Of a DNA stretch of 64,000 nt, positions 1 to 20,303 are shown in pieces. The translations under genes and the position numbers were made by a program. The stretch is from Lingula anatina (lineage: Eukaryota; Brachiopoda; Lingulata; Lingulida; Lingulidae): positions 1-64,000 of the forward strand of contig NW_019775775.1 in NCBI RefSeq assembly GCF_001039355.2, given 5' to 3'. Under the pieces are notes generated by a model. The model was not told the DNA's origin and did no database searches. It saw only the letters and a list, made by a program, of their open reading frames with translations. Every line of letters starts with the position of its first letter. The first letter of the stretch is position 1.

Positions 1-373
1 GAACTGGGTGGTTTTTGTTTAGTTGCAACAACATATCCCGACAGACAGTACGTCCTGTACCCTGGTGGTAAGATTTCAATACATTGGGTGTGGTCTCTGT
101 GTAGGTGCATCAACGTCTGGACATTACTCTATAAAACTGTGCGGACCGTTTCGTTTGGCGCAATTATCTGTCTGGCAATGCCTGGCTTTTTCGAGCCATT
201 CTGCCACAGATTAACAAATTTGCGGAGCAGTGCATAGCTCATTTTACACCTTGCAAAACTGACCACTTGCATGCCTAATTTCAAATTCTTCTATGCGGTA
301 GTTACCGACATATGGATACTTTTTTGGAAGAACCATGCTTTGCCAAAGCCAAGCTTTGACCTGCCCAAAAGAA
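1..373. other. Left-edge DNA with no supported gene
   Basis: No convincing coding exon is visible. The only open frame is a short stretch at 23-214 with no family signature. The segment ends exactly where the first LTR starts, so it is the left flank of the retrotransposon insertion. Confidence 0.5.
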
Positions 374-769
374 TGTAGGGGTCCATGTTCCACCCTACCC
401 AGGTTCTTCTAATATTTTACCTGTCACTGATGCATGGGAGAGGGAACATATCCACAGACTCACATATTCAGTTCCAAGTCTAAAAGTCCTTTATTAGGTC
501 CAAACATTCATCCTTTATACCTATTATCTCCAGGGAATCTATCCGCATGCCACAGTGGCAGCAACTCATTTAAATACTAATTGCAATGCAAAAGATTACA
601 AGTGAATGAAAGTTATATCAGTTCTACTTATCAGGTATACCTATACAGAGGATGATAAATATTCATTCAAGACTGAAGTAAGGTGAATGATAATATGCTG
701 ACTGATTACAAGTATAAACATAATATGTAAATGAGTGATTTCATCACATGCATTTAGTGGACCTTAACA
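374..769 (-). repeat. Distal (3') LTR
   Basis: On the minus strand it starts TGTTAAGGTCC and ends GGACCCCTACA. It matches the copy at 2489-2884 along its whole length except one A/G difference in the CAGTTCCAAG/CAGTTCCAGG segment. The near identity implies recent insertion or gene conversion. Confidence 0.93.
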
Positions 770-1379
770 TATATTCCTTCTTTTCCCACAAAAAAAAAAA
801 AAATTATGGTTACATAATTTTTTTAAATAAAGATTCCACAGAATGCTCAAAGATAAAATTTAAACAGCTAAACACTTATACAAAATATCTATGTCATGAT
901 TCAATTACAAAAAAATCAAAATATTATTCTGTCAAATATCATTTCTTTAACTAACAATTGTAATTAATTCAGTTCATTGTCTATTGCATTGCTGTACAAA
1001 GACATCATTATTCTAATGAAATTAAATTTGAATTTTTATGCTTCCAAAATATTTTGACAGAGATAAATGTCCAGTTATCATACAGATTGTTTAAACATCT
1101 TTTCTAATGGACTGTACATTTAAAATCTCATCAGTTAAACAATTCAGTATCAGGTATATCACGAAACTAAATTCTTTCTTCCATAATACATGTTGGAAAT
1201 TTACCATTTTTAAATAAAAAAAAAATACCATCACATATTCTTTATAATTCAATTAAACCATATCTGTAAACACAATTTATCTTGTTATTTTCAAATATTT
1301 AAGTTATGAATCATTTGGTGCAATTTTACAGTGAACATGGAAACAAGACTATCAAATACTGAACTGAGTGGTGAATAGC

Positions 1380-2501
1380 TTATATCAACATATCTACTTT
1401 TTCTGAACCTACTGCTCTGACAGATTTACCATCCTTTAACTGAATAAAAAAAACATATCTTAATTTGCAGTGTGGAAGAAGTGTCCATTTCAGTTTCTTT
1501 GCCATAAACTTTCTCTGCACCTTTTTGTTGTCTCTGTGAAAATCCCATTTTACACCTGTCCATTCTTTTGCATTCTCATAAACATTTTCTGTGTCTGAAC
1601 CTTGTTTGTCTTCATTCTCTACAACTTTAAGTACCTCCTCACTTGCACTTTGTTTTTCATTCTCTTCAACTTCTTCCTCACCTTCACTTTGTTCCATCTC
1701 TACTTCAGTAGGTTTGTCTCCGTCTGTATTTTTGAAATTAGAAAATTCCATTTCCATCCGTTCATCATTAAGTCCTTCATCAGCATTCTTTACATAATCC
1801 GTTACAGCATTTTCATCTACACCATGTTTCTCCACATACTTTGGGTCATCACCATCATCAAGTCCTTTATCCGTATTCTTTACATCATCTGTTAAAGCCT
1901 TTTCAACTACATCAGGTTTCTCATAATACTTCAGTTCACCCATTTTACTCTCACTTCCGATTAATCTGTTGTCATCATCATCATCAGTTTTCAATCCTAG
2001 CTCTTGTTCTTGTTCTTTCTCGACATACCCTTCACATTTCTCCCCTTTCTTGAAATCAGTTCTCTTTTCTACCTCTGGATCATTTACAATCATAATGTCC
2101 TTGCTGAGTTCATTCCCATCATTTTCCTCACCTATATCATGTTCCTTCACAAATTCCATCATACATTCATCTTCTTTAGCCGTAGTCAGTGTCTCATCAT
2201 GAGTTCCCTTCTCCATTTCTAATAATTCATCTACTTTGCCTTGGTTTCTTTCTTTAACTTCTTGTTTCATTTCAGATTCTGCAGTAATGTCATTATTCTG
2301 TTGCTGCAAACTGCCATACTGTCTCTGTAACAAGTCGGCTAGCTTGGACAGGCATTCTACCAGTCTGCCGTTAATATTATAGTCCTTTTCAGAATCGCAG
2401 TCATCATCTTCGTACGCATACTCATCTTCAAAGTTGGATCCATAGTTGTATCCCTCCCCCGCAGTGACCCTGGTCGAGCTCGCCATTATGTAGGGGTCCA
2501 T
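1380..2501 (-). CDS. Acidic low-complexity ORF of the LTR element, function unknown
   Basis: An intact 373-codon frame fills two thirds of the element interior. The first ATG lies inside the proximal LTR, so codons 1-4 are LTR-encoded; a second ATG at codon 6 begins in the interior and is an equally good start. The protein is rich in Glu, Asp and Lys. Two diverged tandem units of about 26 residues (each with a VKN-D-GL-D core) lie near residues 190-245. A basic, more ordered C-terminal segment of about 60 residues follows (WDFHRDNKKVQRKF, then KLKWTLLPHCKLRYVFFIQL). There is no CCHC knuckle, protease DSG/DTG or RT motif. It could be a highly diverged gag or a captured host sequence. I do not recognise the family. 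Confidence 0.6.
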   Translation of the reverse strand: MDPYIMASSTRVTAGEGYNYGSNFEDEYAYEDDDCDSEKDYNINGRLVECLSKLADLLQRQYGSLQQQNNDITAESEMKQEVKERNQGKVDELLEMEKGTHDETLTTAKEDECMMEFVKEHDIGEENDGNELSKDIMIVNDPEVEKRTDFKKGEKCEGYVEKEQEQELGLKTDDDDDNRLIGSESKMGELKYYEKPDVVEKALTDDVKNTDKGLDDGDDPKYVEKHGVDENAVTDYVKNADEGLNDERMEMEFSNFKNTDGDKPTEVEMEQSEGEEEVEENEKQSASEEVLKVVENEDKQGSDTENVYENAKEWTGVKWDFHRDNKKVQRKFMAKKLKWTLLPHCKLRYVFFIQLKDGKSVRAVGSEKVDMLI

Positions 2502-2884
2502 GTTCCACCCTACCCAGGTTCTTCTAATATTTTACCTGTCACTGATGCATGGGAGAGGGAACATATCCACAGACTCACATATTCAGTTCCAGGTCTAAAA
2601 GTCCTTTATTAGGTCCAAACATTCATCCTTTATACCTATTATCTCCAGGGAATCTATCCGCATGCCACAGTGGCAGCAACTCATTTAAATACTAATTGCA
2701 ATGCAAAAGATTACAAGTGAATGAAAGTTATATCAGTTCTACTTATCAGGTATACCTATACAGAGGATGATAAATATTCATTCAAGACTGAAGTAAGGTG
2801 AATGATAATATGCTGACTGATTACAAGTATAAACATAATATGTAAATGAGTGATTTCATCACATGCATTTAGTGGACCTTAACA
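2489..2884 (-). repeat. Proximal (5') LTR
   Basis: Second member of the 396-bp direct repeat pair, with TG...CA ends. Read on the minus strand it precedes the PBS-like sequence and the single ORF, so it should carry the element promoter. Confidence 0.93.
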
Positions 2885-3091
2885 AGCACTACCCAATTAA
2901 ATCACTGCATATTACATAATGCAGCAGCGCAACAAACCTGGAATTCAGTGAATTGGAAGCGACACACCTGACTACACACTTCTCCATTCACATATCTTAT
3001 ATGAGATCTGAGTTTTTTGAAAAAAGGATGCATTTTTACCTAGGCATACCTTCGAAACTGAAATATTCCATATTAAATGTCAAGTCTGTAN

Positions 3092-3129
<38 letters not shown>

Positions 3130-4380
3130 AACAAATGGAATTTCCCCTGTAATATTTTACAAGAAATATATATATATATATATATATATTGCCATGAGGA
3201 CATATTTTCAACTTACCGGTCCATACACAGTGACTTCAACTGGAATGAAAAATATGTAAACTTGGACTCTAAATGTAGAAGCTTCCACATTTGTGTGATG
3301 TATATGGATAACAAAATGAATTATGAAATGAGACGTATTTTTTGACAAGGAAATAATGAAAAAATTGTAAAATTCAAGTAATTTTTCAAGAAAAATAAAC
3401 AATCATGGAAAAAGTTAGAACTACTTGGAGTGGAGGTAGCATAAAATCTATTTTATTTTACCTTAATTCTTTACCTTTTTAATTATGACCTTGCCCATTA
3501 GGGTTTTTACCTTTGTAATTATGACCATGCCCATTAGGGTTATTGCATTTGCCAAAGATACTCTGGTTGCTTTCAACACTCAGCTGGTTACTGCAATATC
3601 AGTACAGATGCATAGACAAATCTTATATATATGCAAAATTCATATATTTCAAACACATATGTAATTATTTAATAATTTGCACCTTAAATAAATAAAGCCT
3701 GGATTTGTTTTTAGCAATTAAACTTGCATGCAGTTCATATTTTGCACAATATCATATAAATTTCAAACTGGCCCAGGTGAGATTCAAAATATATGGCATT
3801 TGGCCAAAGCAGACTACCACAAAACCTTAACTGTGGCATTCATAATATTATATAAAATGTATGCATTTACCTGTCATTTGTTCTATTAATTAAATACATT
3901 TTGTAAATTTTAAAAATACGTGGTATTCAGGAGACGTCAAGTTATCTAAATATATTAATATCAAATCATATCAGATTTTTAAAAAATAATTAAGAGCAAA
4001 ATATTATTCCAAGTTAACATTACCTGTGTAATCTGTGACAAGCACTGAATGTTTCACATTTTGTAATATAAACTTTGGGCTGCAATTGTTTTCCGGGCAC
4101 TGAATTCTCAACTTTTTGTTTATCTAATTGATTCATCCTTGATGATTAACCAAATTTCCCAGTTATCCTTTACTGATGGACTTCAAAATTAATAAATATA
4201 ATAATGAAATATTTTATAAACCTTGTGTATTAATGTCTTTCAAAGCAAGCACTCATTTATTTTAGGGATAATTTAATACTGCACAAGATTTTAATAATAG
4301 TATTATCAGGCAAAAAGAAATCTACTTGTACATATTAATTAATTAAGGTACATTTAATTGACACAAAACTACTATAGTAG

Positions 4381-4457
<77 letters not shown>

Positions 4458-5213
4458 CAACTGAAATAGTTGACTTTCATATATATTTGTACCTTAATTA
4501 AATGCACTTAAAAATCCATGCAAAAAACGTCAATACACACAATGAAATGTAAGTCATAACACGAAGTGTAACAAATTATACATTTTTTTCTCGTTTTTAC
4601 CATGAAAATCAATACTTACTAGTCAAAATTCACCCTGCATGCCTTCTAGCTGGTGAACATGTAAGGAAGAAATTAACTGTAAAAAACCCAACTGCTCGCC
4701 TATTTAATAGCGGCTGGGATGTTTCACTGCATCACTGAACAACCCCTCATCATTCATTGCGTGATAAACACTAACAGTACACAATGTCCCGTACCGCAGA
4801 CACAATCTAAACTCGTTTGAATCTATACTGCATCATCAGACACGTCCATAAATTATGCTAATAACCAGCCTTTGAGAACGAAATCCTTGATTAAAAAAGT
4901 GAACAAGCATGATGATCAAAATTAGTGAAGCAAAAAAAAATTAATAGCAAGTTTTGCTTTAAGGGGGCTAATCCGTCTGACAGTGACAGTGACAGTGGTG
5001 AGTCGAAAGTGAATGTCGAGCACTTTTGCAAATTTCTCTTGCTACTGATTTAAATTTGTTTCGTATTGCTCCACAAAAAAATAATTTCTCCTCGTGCAAC
5101 CTAAATATTTAACGTTAACGTATTAGTTGTCTCAACGCAACCGACCCACAAACAAAGGGCATCATTGCAGCACGTCTTGTAAACAGCTCCCTCTATAGAG
5201 TTGGTGTGTAGAA
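2885..5213. other. Intergenic DNA upstream of misato with AT microsatellites
   Basis: No gene is supported. It contains TA runs at about 3091-3127 (starting at an N) and 3167-3189, a 72-bp TA run at 4382-4453, and a degenerate tandem copy of an ATTATGACC-TGCCCATTAGGGT unit at 3482-3541. GACAGTGACAGTGACAGTG lies near 4980. The last few hundred bases must hold the misato promoter and 5' UTR. Confidence 0.6.
4336..4505. repeat. Inverted repeat around a TA microsatellite
   Basis: The left arm carries TTAATTAAGGTACA (4336-4360 region). The right arm carries the complement TGTACCTTAATTAA (about 4488-4502). The core is the 72-bp TA run at 4382-4453. It looks like a small MITE whose interior expanded as a microsatellite, or a chance hairpin in AT-rich DNA. 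Confidence 0.4.
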
Positions 5214-14627
<9,414 letters not shown>

Positions 14628-14915
14628 CCAATGTCAGGCAACTTAGGAGCATTGAAGTCAACAGCTGGATTTCTAAATTATTAAAATAATGTCAGTGAAT
14701 GGCTAGAAATTATCAGAAGCTTCATTGTTAAAATATAGATTACAGCGTCTCCATTCTTGTGTTTAGTTTGCGAATTTTTGTCGCATTAAGTCTGACAAAA
14801 ATTCTGAAGTAACCGTGTCAACAGTCACTTGTGTGCGACGTGATATGTGCCAAGTCTTTTAACCTTTATTATATATTTATGCACCATATCTTTCATAACA
14901 TTTGTCAGTGTGTGA

Positions 14916-14921
14916 AATAAA
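14916..14921 (+). terminator. Misato polyadenylation signal
   Basis: AATAAA lies about 290 bp past the misato stop codon and is the first good hexamer on the plus strand there. Confidence 0.6.
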
Positions 14922-15703
14922 AACATCAATTTTCAGATTGTTTCTTGGTCATTGTTTACAAAACATAGATCTTATATCATTTTCAATGATTTAAATTTAT
15001 TTCTTTTTGGTAGACCACTTAACCAAGAGGGGGGACCCCTAAAATTTTTATTCAAAATAAATGATGAAAACAACAAGGTGAATAGATTTATTTATAATTT
15101 ATATTTATAGGAAGAAAAAGAACAAGTTATGGTCAATGTGCAAATTCATGCATATGCAACTGTTTCAGTATACAATAAAAATCTTCTGCATCTTGTTTGT
15201 ATAAAAAATTTTGCCACTCAAAATTCTGATGCAATGAATAATATTCATCCATCAACCAAAAAGATTTTATTTTGCTTCAAATTGTCCATGGACAGAATGT
15301 TAAAAGGCACAAATACTTCATAAAAAGACACTATTAATACTGTTTGACAATTTGTGCAGGAACAGTCGATACATAATATGGTTTCACACTACTGAACAAC
15401 AAATTATTCCAATCATAACATATTTCTCAAAAACTTAAAACTGAAGAAAAAATATTTTAAAATAATTTTTGTTTTACACTTTTCAATGCAAAATATTTCA
15501 AGTATGCACATGAACTTGATACTGAAACTTCTTGTGCAAGGACTATTATTGTATTTACAACCTTGTCAGTTCTGCTTTGATAAAACCTGTTCATTTTTTC
15601 TTCAACAAACTGATTGTTAAAAAAACAATATTTCAAGAAAAAAAGCCTAAATGTTAGGCAAATGAGTATCATTAGGTTGAGCATGTGTAAAACCAACATG
15701 CAT
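14922..15703. other. Convergent 3' region between misato and the FAM169-like gene
   Basis: AT-rich DNA without a supported ORF. It should hold the 3' UTR of the minus-strand FAM169-like gene. TTTATT (minus-strand AATAAA) occurs near 15087 and near 14998. Confidence 0.55.
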
Positions 15704-18700
15704 TTACAGCTGAGCTTTAGCACTTATGCTAAGAGATTCCAATTGTCTTTTTCTTTCAATATTTCTGAGTTTGAACCAAATGTTCTGCTGATAACCCTCT
15801 CCTCCCGTGTGGGTCACCTCCCACATGTGATCTCTGTGCTCTGGGTGCAACATCAGGAACTTCTTCTGAACTGAAAAGAAACAAGTTCAAGGTTAAGTCT
15901 ACCAAACTGACATGCAATCCTGGGTAAAGTACCCCAGTCTTGGACTGGGTTCCCATAGATTTAGATCAATCCAGATCGACCTAACTCCTTGGGGGTTCAA
16001 GCTAAATTGCTGTCAGGTTCTGAGAGCCGAGCGCACACAAAAGTTAATTACCCCCTTACAGCTTTTAGTAGGCAGGACAGACATTTAAGGCGGTCAGGCT
16101 GACAACAATCTAGTGAGACTCCCCACGGGGATAGATTGATCTAAAAATCTATGGAAATGCACTCTTGGTTCTTTTTTTTCAAACAATTTTAGTGAACATA
16201 AAATTGTACTTCTTGGATACATCAAAAAATTTTAATTACTTACCACTTAACATTGCAGATGACACTGGGTAACTGAAGCCCACATCCATGTCGGGGAAAA
16301 CTTTCACAATGTCTTCCATAATCTTCATGCCATACCCCTGTCTCCTATATTTCTTCTGTACATATATTGTATCAATCACAGGGAGAGCATAAGTGTCTGA
16401 TGTATGATCATGCACAGACATTCCTGAATAAAAGCAAAATTTTATATTGTATTATCTTTACCGTAACAGTTCAGCATTTGCATATTTCACTGCCAATATA
16501 CAACTCAAATAAACTATTTTGCCATTTCTTCAATTTTCTCAAGTGAACCTTTGGAGATTAATTTTAGACTAATTTTATACTGTTTTATAAAATAAATTAA
16601 AAATTACAATATTCCTAAATTATCCAAAAATTCCATTAAAAGTTGACAGGAAAAAACAGTTTGCACTTGAATCCAATACTCCGATAAAAATGGACTAAAA
16701 CTTTGTACTCACCCTTTGTTTTCATTGTGTAGAACCCCACAGCATTTCCCCTGTTCCAGACGAGCCTGGCCTCATCGTGGGGAGATATTGACAAGAAAGG
16801 TATGTCACCTGGCTCACTGTCCCAGTATTTGTACATTATCCTGTTTAGCACCCAAAGTACAAATCTGTCACCAAATGTTGTGACCTGCATGACAAAGTGA
16901 AACATGTCCAAAGGTAAGGTTGGTTTTTTTTTTTTAATTTTAGTCTGCTATCCTTAATAAACAAAATCAGCTGGTTTTACAGTTTATGCCTAGTCTATAT
17001 AATATGGATAAGTTTAATTTTGAAATGATCACAACGAATCCAAGGAGCAATCAACCCAAATTGGTGCTCTGAATTGTAATACACAATAACCAACACTACC
17101 ATGGCCAGACCTTTTCAGCACTTTATCCTAATTATACAGCGAGTGCTTATATAGTGAGAAGTTTATCCAGTGCTCAGTGGAACATGAACCCACAACTACT
17201 ACAGCAACAAGCACTCTACTAGTTGAGCCCATCTGGTCAACATACAACTTACTTTCCAATTGTTTTGTTACTGAAAAAAACATCAAGACTAGTGCTTTTG
17301 AAAATACAATAGTATGTCTAACCTTCTCCTGGAATGAACATGCGTACACCTACCTGGTGAAATCCATCCCTGTTGTCATAGCTCTTCAAAGCATGTTGGA
17401 GGCCAAACCATTGGGACTGTATATGGAATGCAGTTACTGAAAAAGAAACATAATTGTAAAATCAATCTCTGTTGTTGTTGCAGTTGGACTTCTATAATAT
17501 GTTGAAAAAAAATGACATAAAAGCAGTTTGTGCCCATAAATATTATCCCACTGGCCCCTTAGCATGCTAGGATCAAGCTATATATTATAACTAAACCAAA
17601 GCAAATCCTGTGGTTGCTACCAGAACAATTTTTACAATTTTAAATTTACAGGCCCAGCTTTATTTTTCTGGCATTTGCTTAGAGACCACCTCTTAGGCAA
17701 AAGATTTATAAAAACAGCAATAAAACTAAGATTACAGTAAGCTTGTGGCAAAAATTATCTGGTGTGAAGCAGTTTAGACCGCTTTATCTGAAAAGAATGT
17801 GCTTCCAATATACATGTATATCTCTAGCCCTTTATTATCACTTGTTGTACTAATAAAGATAAAACTGCATTTAGATTATCAAAAGGCTAACACCTTATAG
17901 CAAAGCCTAAGCAACTTCACTGTAAACAATACTTCTTGTGATAGCTAGTGTGTTTATTTCAAATGACAAACACACATAGCTTGCTTTAACATGAGAGAAA
18001 GCACTCATAAGTTTCCAATGTTTTTAAGTTATACACACTTTTGCTGCAGTTTTCACAAAACAGACTCAGCACTTTCTGGCAAGGACTGTCATGGTCTGTG
18101 AACTGTCCATATATGCCCATCTGCAATGTGTTGTTTCTGCATACTGATACCTAAATCACATGAAAATAAATTGTTTGCGTTTATAAGGCACTATATATAA
18201 GTACAAGTATATGAATATAGAAACCAGGGTAAAACCAAGAAGTAACTGCTAAGTAATTCTAATCAGTTTCTTAATTTGTTCCAAGCAGCTACCTCGATCA
18301 GACCATGCAATTGCAATATACATGTAACAACAGTCGTACCTAACAAGGAATGTCTTTTAACATTTGTGTTTACATCTAGCTGATATATAGTGTGCTGGCT
18401 ACACCACTGATGTGACAACAATTAATACAGAGCTATACCATCACCTGACAGAGTATACACATAATTGATTAAACATGAAATGTAAATGACATGTGCAAAA
18501 CAAGAAAACAGTCACTGGTGGGTAGTCCCATCACTTCTTTCTGATTATCTCTTGAAAATTTTACTGTGGCAGCCTTAAATAAAGAACCACTTGTATTTAA
18601 TTTGACTCTAGCTATAACATGACTAATAAAATGTATTAAGATGCTAGTATAATCTTATGCCAAGCTAAACATAATTTAAAAGCAACAATTCAATTAATAC

Positions 18701-19092
18701 TAGTTTTTATCAATGTCTGATTTATCTTGAAATCTACTCCCCTCGCAAAATGAAAAAAAATTCAGCAATATTGATGCAAACTTAAAGTTTGCAGCAACGA
18801 TTCTGTATGAGTTTGCAAGAAAATTTTGAATTGCTGCTAATTTGCAAGAAGGAATCGCAGTTTGCAGCAAAATTGCGGCAAATGTGCAACAGGCCTGATA
18901 TTTTGCTAAGGGCTACATATATTATATATACTGTAGTAGTACCTTTTTGGCACATCCCTGGCAAATAACAACATCAGTTTTCTTCCCTCTTTCGATTTCC
19001 ACCAAATAATTGTCAAGGTCTGATGTGTTGTTATCCGCTTCTACCTTCAGTGCATCAACTGGATATTGCAGACATGTCGTCTGGCGTTCCAT
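15704..19092 (-). CDS. FAM169-like GNAT-fold protein
   Basis: Coding exons in transcript order: 19092-18943, 18150-18039, 17436-17354, 16884-16713, 16423-16244, 15870-15704. The sum is 864 nt (287 residues) with closing phases. Recognised from the order YPVDALKV, FGDRFVLWVLNRI, LVWNRGNAVGFYTMKTKG, LPVIDTIYVQKKYRRQGYGMKIMED and PEHRDHMWEV, matching vertebrate FAM169 proteins (FAM169A is a lamin-associated protein). At this length it resembles the conserved N-terminal half, closer to FAM169B. RRQGYG fits the Q/RxxGxG acetyl-CoA loop of GNAT enzymes, which human FAM169A lacks as I recall it. The donor of exon 2 (18039) was chosen to keep frame. An upstream noncoding exon probably ends at about 19266 (AAG before GTAGGT), and a short uORF would precede the main ATG. 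Confidence 0.85.
15953..16154. mobile_element. Small inverted-repeat element (MITE-like) in FAM169-like intron 5
   Basis: The ends are inverted copies: CCATAGATTTAGATCAATC on the left, and the complement of CCATAGATTTTTAGATCAATC on the right, about 202 bp apart, with no ORF. I could not identify a clean target-site duplication, so the superfamily is open. Confidence 0.65.
18780..18895. repeat. Degenerate TTTGCAGCAA/TTTGCAAGAA repeat
   Basis: Several imperfect copies of a TTTGCAgCAA-type word lie within about 115 bp in intron 1 of the FAM169-like gene. It is probably a fragment of a hairpin-type interspersed repeat; no ends were found. Confidence 0.45.
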
Positions 19093-20303
19093 TGGAGCTA
19101 AACAAATCGATTTGAAAACGTAAACAGTGTCAATCTGAGGCTGAACGTGACTGCACATATGTTGAAAATCTATAAGATTACATTACTTTTAACATTATCA
19201 ATTTGCATAAATGCAGATCATTCAATTCACTTTCTTCTCCAAGCGTTCCCACAGTAAGAACCTACCTTCTCGTGTGCTTCGAAACAATATACATTGTAGT
19301 TCCAGCCTGTTTTAACCAGTCTGCAGAAACAACAAAAAGAGGTCATTTGAGGTCAAACAGAACCGTGAGCTAAAGTTACCATCGCTGCGCCGATATACTC
19401 CTTTGTTTTATTACAGATACCATGTAAACATAATTTGGACACCTTTTGGCGGTTTTAAAACTAATTAATGCTTCGTTTTTGCACATCTCATAATAAAAGT
19501 ACATCTGAACCCACCTAGAACCGGATGTTGACATCAAATATTGTATTGTGGGTAGTTTAAAATGGCGCTAGAATTTGTAGGTCAATCTCGACGATGACAT
19601 TGATGCCGCTACAATGCGCTTTGAAGCCTCGGAACAGTAAACAGAAAGCTCGATATAATGTGCAATAAGTTTTAATGTATGTATATTTAACATCGTAAGA
19701 ATTTGTTGTGGATAACTTTAATAACATGATGCAGATTCAGTCAGTTCTAATTTCATCTGTCTCTCTTGGTGTCTCTCATATCTCAGTTTCACTCTCAGTC
19801 TCACCCTTAGACCTTGGTAACGGCACATAACATGTAGCTGAATCCCACTTTTCTAGCACACGATCATGTTTGATACTGGAAGTATTCCAAAAGTTATATC
19901 TAACCGATGTTTGCGCTTCAAAACATTGAAGTTAACATATTTCTGTCATAATGTGACGGGGGCGTCTCGATAGTCCGAAGGTTCATTGGTCCGAAGGTTC
20001 ATTGGTCCGAAAAGTGGTAACATTTTTATCGATTTTTTAATCAAGGGTTCATTGGTCCGAAGGTTCTATAGTGAACATTCGGACCAATGCACCTTCGGAC
20101 TATTGAACCTTCGGACTATCGCTACGGCCCCAATGTGACACTCCTTTGGTTTAAGTTTAAATTGTGTAAGTCTGCATATCCAAGAATTTACGTCCTTTGC
20201 ATTTCACAGTTTATGATTCATCATTGAAGTTATTTGATTTGTTCATATGACTCACTAACGTAAACCAAATTAAACCTTGATTTCTACTATTTCAGCCAGT
20301 AAA
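19093..20303. promoter_or_regulatory. Divergent upstream region of FAM169-like and GON4L
   Basis: The two genes face away from each other, so both promoters must lie here. The FAM169-like 5' UTR probably includes an exon ending near 19266. For GON4L, TTTCAG at 20290-20295 directly before the ATG-containing exon looks like an acceptor, implying an upstream noncoding exon I could not locate. A MITE sits at 19959-20131. Confidence 0.5.
19959..20131. mobile_element. 173-bp MITE with 8-bp target duplication
   Basis: The terminal inverted repeats are GGGGGCGTCTCGATAGTCCG on the left and, reading inward from the right end, GGGGCCGTAGCGATAGTCCG. Each continues into AAGGTTCA. The element is flanked by a perfect 8-bp direct repeat, aatgtgac, at 19951-19958 and 20132-20139. 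Inside, a GTCCGAAGGTTCATTG unit recurs in both orientations, making an extended hairpin. An 8-bp duplication is typical of hAT (and P) elements. No transposase is encoded. Confidence 0.92.

Larger units (their letters stand above)
374..2884 (-). mobile_element. Compact non-autonomous LTR retrotransposon
   Basis: Two 396-bp direct repeats (374-769 and 2489-2884) differ at one base that I can see and both have TG...CA ends, as LTRs do. The element reads on the minus strand. A purine-rich tract (GGGAAAAGAAGGAATATA) abuts the inner edge of the distal LTR at about 770-787. A PBS-like TGGCGAGCTCGACCAGGG begins three bases inside the proximal LTR, though I could not match it to a tRNA end. The 1719-bp interior holds one ORF and no protease, reverse transcriptase, RNase H or integrase, so mobilisation would need enzymes from elsewhere. 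The flanking bases (aagaa on the left, agcac on the right) do not form a target-site duplication. Confidence 0.9.

Noticed and set aside
748-954. Plus-strand 68-codon frame
   Set aside because: It begins inside the distal LTR and runs over AT-rich element interior; no coding signature.
1591-2222. Several plus-strand Ser/His-rich frames
   Set aside because: They are antisense shadows of the acidic ORF at 1380-2501.
2953-3345. ORFs with Ile-Tyr repeats
   Set aside because: They translate a TA microsatellite across an N.
3490-3545. TTAGGG-containing words that could be interstitial telomere repeats
   Set aside because: There are only two occurrences inside a longer duplicated unit, not a TTAGGG array.
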